The notes beneath the pieces were generated by a model. That model made no database searches, was not told where the DNA came from, and saw nothing but the letters and a program-made list of their open reading frames with translations. Both the position numbers and the translations under genes were made by a program. A DNA stretch of 64,000 nucleotides from Pterois miles (lineage: Eukaryota > Chordata > Actinopteri > Perciformes > Scorpaenidae). The stretch is taken from positions 35,889,501-35,953,500 of the forward strand of contig CAMQGK010000052.1 of assembly GCA_947000775.1 (NCBI GenBank), written 5' to 3'. Positions within the stretch are counted from its first letter, which is position 1. Each line of letters starts with the position of its first letter. Positions 61,221-64,000 of the stretch are shown here, one piece after another.

Positions 61221-62572
61221 AAAGAAACTATCATTTTCAGTTTTTGCAACAAAAAAGAAAACATTTAATTTGAACTTTTACTTCATGAGAAATCTTTATT
61301 AGTAAAACAAAATGCCACCTGGTGTTATTATTACACCATCGTCGTCTGTCCGTCCATCCTGGAGACAACAAGCACATCATCCCCAGTCTGATTAATTAGC
61401 CCTTAATCTACCAAGTCCAGGGCATGTTTTACCTATGGCTATTTAATCTCTATGTTCTGTATGTTCTACGTTACTTGTATTTAGTTTGATTTTTATTATT
61501 ATTATTAATATTATTATTATCACTAAACAGATATTCTGCCATTAAAGGGGACATATCAGGCTCATTCCCAGGTTCATTCTTGTATTTGGGGTTTCTACTA
61601 AAACATGTTTACATGCCTTAATGTTCAAAAAACACATTATTCTCCTCGTCCTCTCTGTCTGAATATTCCTGTATCGTATACCTGTCTGACATGCTGCGTT
61701 TTAACACCTGTCTCTTTAATAAGCCCAGTCTGCTCTGATTGGCTTGTCAGAAAAATCTGGAGCACCTTTACACAGGTAGTTCTCAAGTTGGACGGTGTAT
61801 TGTAATGAGTGAATGTGAGCATGTTTTCTGATACGGAAACTCCAGACAGCTGAATGTAGTTTTTCATGTAACAGGAGCTTTTCCCAGCAGCCATTGTGAC
61901 GGGTCATTGCAGAGAAAACACAGGTGTAAAATCCTGTCTGGTGCTGTTTACTGTGTTTAAGTTAATGAGAATAAAGTCATATATTACAACTTTTTTCTCT
62001 TAAGTTTATGACTTAATTCTTGTAATATAAAGACTTTAGTCTCCGATCTTTTTCCCTCAACATGGCCCTAATATTCTGTCATAGACTCAGATGGGTCGTT
62101 ATACGTAGGTTATTATTATCAGGTTATATTGCCGTTGCTTAGCAGCAGTGTTCTTTATGACTTAATCACTTGAATGCCACACATATGGTGAAGACGACTT
62201 CCCCTGTTGTCAATACGAGCCAACGAGTTTCATCTGAGGGAGACGTTCATACGGGCTGATCTAGTAAATATATATATATATAATAATATCTAGTAAATAA
62301 CACCACCACATCTGAAGGCATCATAGCAACATTAATTCTGGCCTGCTCCAGGGTCCTGGTACTGTGCACGCTGGAGCGGCCGTGACACTGAATAGTTCCT
62401 GACCTTAATTCTTCGGTCACTTATACCCGTGTTTACCCTGCAGTGCCATGCCAAAATGGCTGCTGTGAAAAAGGCCTGATGTATAGAAATTCAATAAACT
62501 TGTATTGGAAACTAGACCAGAGACCCCATTAAACCCCATTAAGTCAAAGGAGAGCAAAGACACGTTCACCTT
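61221..62572. other. Intergenic or kcnj15 3' region
   Basis: AT-rich sequence downstream of the kcnj15 stop codon. It presumably includes the 3' UTR, but I cannot choose a polyadenylation site with confidence; a TTTATT near 61490 is one candidate. A short (TA)n lies near 62268-62283. Confidence 0.4.
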
Positions 62573-63595
62573 CTAGTCCTTCTTGTAGTCCTCCTCCAGT
62601 TTGAGCTTCTCAGTGTTGTTACTGAGGAACGCTGCGTCGTTGCTCACTTGCACCTTGTCGAAAAAGTTGAAATCCGCCACGTAGCGGCCGCCGGTGGTGC
62701 TGAACAGCACCGGCTTGAACTCGTAACCCCAGAGGATCTCCTGAGGGACGTAGGAGGTGCGGCTCTGGCACGTGGCGGCCGTCGACTCCATGGTGGCGTT
62801 GAGGGTCACCAGCAGCTCGAAGTCGCGGGTGTGCAGATTGTCGGCGTTGAGTCCCGCCAGCGGGCTGCGCTCGTCCAGGACGTGGTAGAAGGTGAGCGGG
62901 AGGATGAGGAAGGGGCACTCGCCGCTGGAGTCCATGTAGAAGTCCACGGAGCTCTGGTGGATTTGGGTCTTTTCGCCCTCCTCCGTCACGTTGGAGTGGA
63001 GGAGCTTCCCCGTCAGCTGACACTGGATCAGGAGGCTCTTCCTCATGTTGGCCACTCTCAGCATCAGACACAGCTTGCCCTGGCGCCGGCAGACCACCGC
63101 CGACTGACTGAACTTGATGGTCTCCGCTCGTTTCTTGGGGCGAGCCAATTTGGCCAGGAAGGCGCCGGTGACGAAGATCTCCGCCAGGCCGGTGATGACG
63201 AGCTGAGCCACCAGAGTGAAGATGGCCAGAGGGCATTCCTCCGAGATGTAACGGAAACCGTAACCGATGGTGGTCTGCGACTCCAGAGAGAACAGGAAGG
63301 CTCCGGTGAGCGTCTCCACGTTCATCACGCAGGCCGTGTGGTTGGCGCTCAGGCCGGGCTCAAAGTCTCCGTTGCCCATGCCGATGAAGTAGAATATGAC
63401 CCCGAAGATGAACCACGTCATGACGAAGGTGGAGGCGAACAGAGTGAGTTTGTAGCGCCACTTCATGTCCACCACGGTGGTCCAGATGTCGTGCAGGTAC
63501 AGCTTCACCATGCCCTCCACGTTGTCGATGCGCACGTTGTTGTGGCCGTCCTTGGACACGATCCTTCGCTGGACCTCGGCCTTCCTGGTCGCCAT
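62573..63595 (-). CDS. kcnj15: Kir4-type inward-rectifier K+ channel, kcnj15 (Kir4.2)
   Basis: A single exon encodes 340 residues. The start chosen is ATGGCGACC at 63595: it has AAAC before it and G after it, and an upstream in-frame ATG lies beyond a splice acceptor. TM1 is ~49-73, the pore helix and selectivity filter TIGYG are at 109-113, and TM2 is ~124-150 with acidic Glu139 at the rectification position. The PIP2-binding PKKR is at 153-156, a cytoplasmic Kir domain follows, and an N-glycosylation site NHT is at 85-87. [16 protein letters not shown] and [10 protein letters not shown] are closest to Kir4.2, whereas [13 protein letters not shown] and LKLEED also resemble Kir4.1. Human KCNJ15 lies near VPS26C on 21q22, which favours kcnj15 over kcnj10. 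The channel passes K+ inward in epithelia and other cells. It is shorter than human Kir4.2 (375 residues) at both ends and lacks the C-terminal PDZ-binding SNV. Confidence 0.9.
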   Translation of the reverse strand: MATRKAEVQRRIVSKDGHNNVRIDNVEGMVKLYLHDIWTTVVDMKWRYKLTLFASTFVMTWFIFGVIFYFIGMGNGDFEPGLSANHTACVMNVETLTGAFLFSLESQTTIGYGFRYISEECPLAIFTLVAQLVITGLAEIFVTGAFLAKLARPKKRAETIKFSQSAVVCRRQGKLCLMLRVANMRKSLLIQCQLTGKLLHSNVTEEGEKTQIHQSSVDFYMDSSGECPFLILPLTFYHVLDERSPLAGLNADNLHTRDFELLVTLNATMESTAATCQSRTSYVPQEILWGYEFKPVLFSTTGGRYVADFNFFDKVQVSNDAAFLSNNTEKLKLEEDYKKD

Positions 63596-63643
63596 GTTTG
63601 TCCGAGTCAACGAAAAGTGATGGTGACGTCGGCGGTCTCGCCA
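63596..63643 (-). other. kcnj15: kcnj15 5' UTR part of coding exon and splice acceptor
   Basis: On the minus strand a pyrimidine tract (CTTTTTGTCTGTCCTTCCAG) ends at 63644, then TGGCGAGACC and 48 bp to the ATG. A preceding 5' UTR exon is therefore expected to the right, outside the visible sequence. Confidence 0.7.
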
Positions 63644-63704
63644 CTGGAAGGACAGACAAAAAGACAAAAAGACAGATTAACATCCAGTAGATCTGCTCAA
63701 ATAA

Positions 63705-63940
63705 TGTACACTACTAGGTACAATACTGAGGTACTTGTACTTCAGTATTTCCTGTTTACTTCAACTCCACCTCATCGCAGAGGGAAATACTGAACGTTTT
63801 ATTCCACTACATTTATCTGACAACTTTGGTACTTTATAATTTAAGATTTTTGCACACAAAACACAGTAATACTTCATAAAATATGATGCTGTGTTAGACA
63901 TTAAACTATACAACATTTTAGACAAGTACAGCGGAGACGA
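63705..63940. mobile_element. Teleost dispersed element (CCACTACATTTATCTGACA type)
   Basis: GAGGTACTTGTACTTCAGTA, then GAGGGAAATACTGAACG, CCACTACATTTATCTGACAA and TTAGTTTATTAATCGATGAG, is a sequence order recognisable from many fish genomes. It lies in the presumed first intron of kcnj15. Confidence 0.6.
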
Positions 63941-64000
63941 TTAGTTTATTAATCGATGAGAAAAATGTAAAATCATTTCATGGCTCCAGTGTGACTGAGA

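Noticed and set aside
62648..63793. Plus-strand ORF of 381 codons opposite the channel gene
   Set aside because: It is the antisense shadow of the GC-rich kcnj15 exon and has no recognisable domain.

Overview
The window comes from a teleost fish genome, probably a spiny-rayed fish. The evidence is two intron-containing vertebrate genes, vps26c and a Kir4-type kcnj gene, plus several interspersed repeats typical of teleosts: tRNA-derived SINEs, hAT-like and Tigger-like MITEs, and a LINE with a teleost-type reverse transcriptase. I cannot name the species.

Layout. (1) Positions 1-33364 are an AT-rich satellite array of roughly 210 monomers of about 155-161 bp. It has higher-order structure: a block of about 12.3 kb is tandemly duplicated, and a further partial copy lies 7.7 kb downstream. 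(2) At 33365-35533 a Ty1/copia-type retrotransposon interrupts a satellite monomer. It keeps gag, protease and integrase but has an in-frame stop and no reverse transcriptase. (3) At 35534-36370 half a satellite monomer is followed by an orientation switch into degenerate repeats of about 38 bp. (4) At about 36380-37040 there is a small unique island holding the last coding exon and 3' UTR of vps26c, plus an 84-bp duplication. (5) At 37070-42640 a 22-bp minisatellite of about 5.3 kb, with degenerate flanks, fills most of the last vps26c intron. (6) At 43381-56593 the other seven vps26c exons lie on the minus strand among introns rich in mobile elements. (7) At 56594-62572 there is intergenic or promoter sequence with SINE copies and two more minisatellites. 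(8) At 62573-63642 lies the main coding exon of a Kir4-type inward rectifier, best called kcnj15, also on the minus strand.

The two cellular genes do not form a functional pathway. VPS26C is the arrestin-fold subunit of the Retriever endosomal recycling complex, and Kir4.2 is a potassium channel. Their human orthologues both map to 21q22, so their proximity here is conserved synteny.

The most striking observation is that the large satellite, the degenerate repeats around the last vps26c exon and the intronic 22-bp minisatellite all appear to descend from one short ancestral motif. It starts with GTC, carries ATGT about 14 bases in, and is typified by GTCATAGTATAGTATGTC. The satellite monomer reads as four diverged copies of a unit of about 38 bp built on this motif, and the minisatellite is a truncated 22-bp version of it. 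Together these repeats span about 42 kb and surround the terminal exon of a conserved gene.
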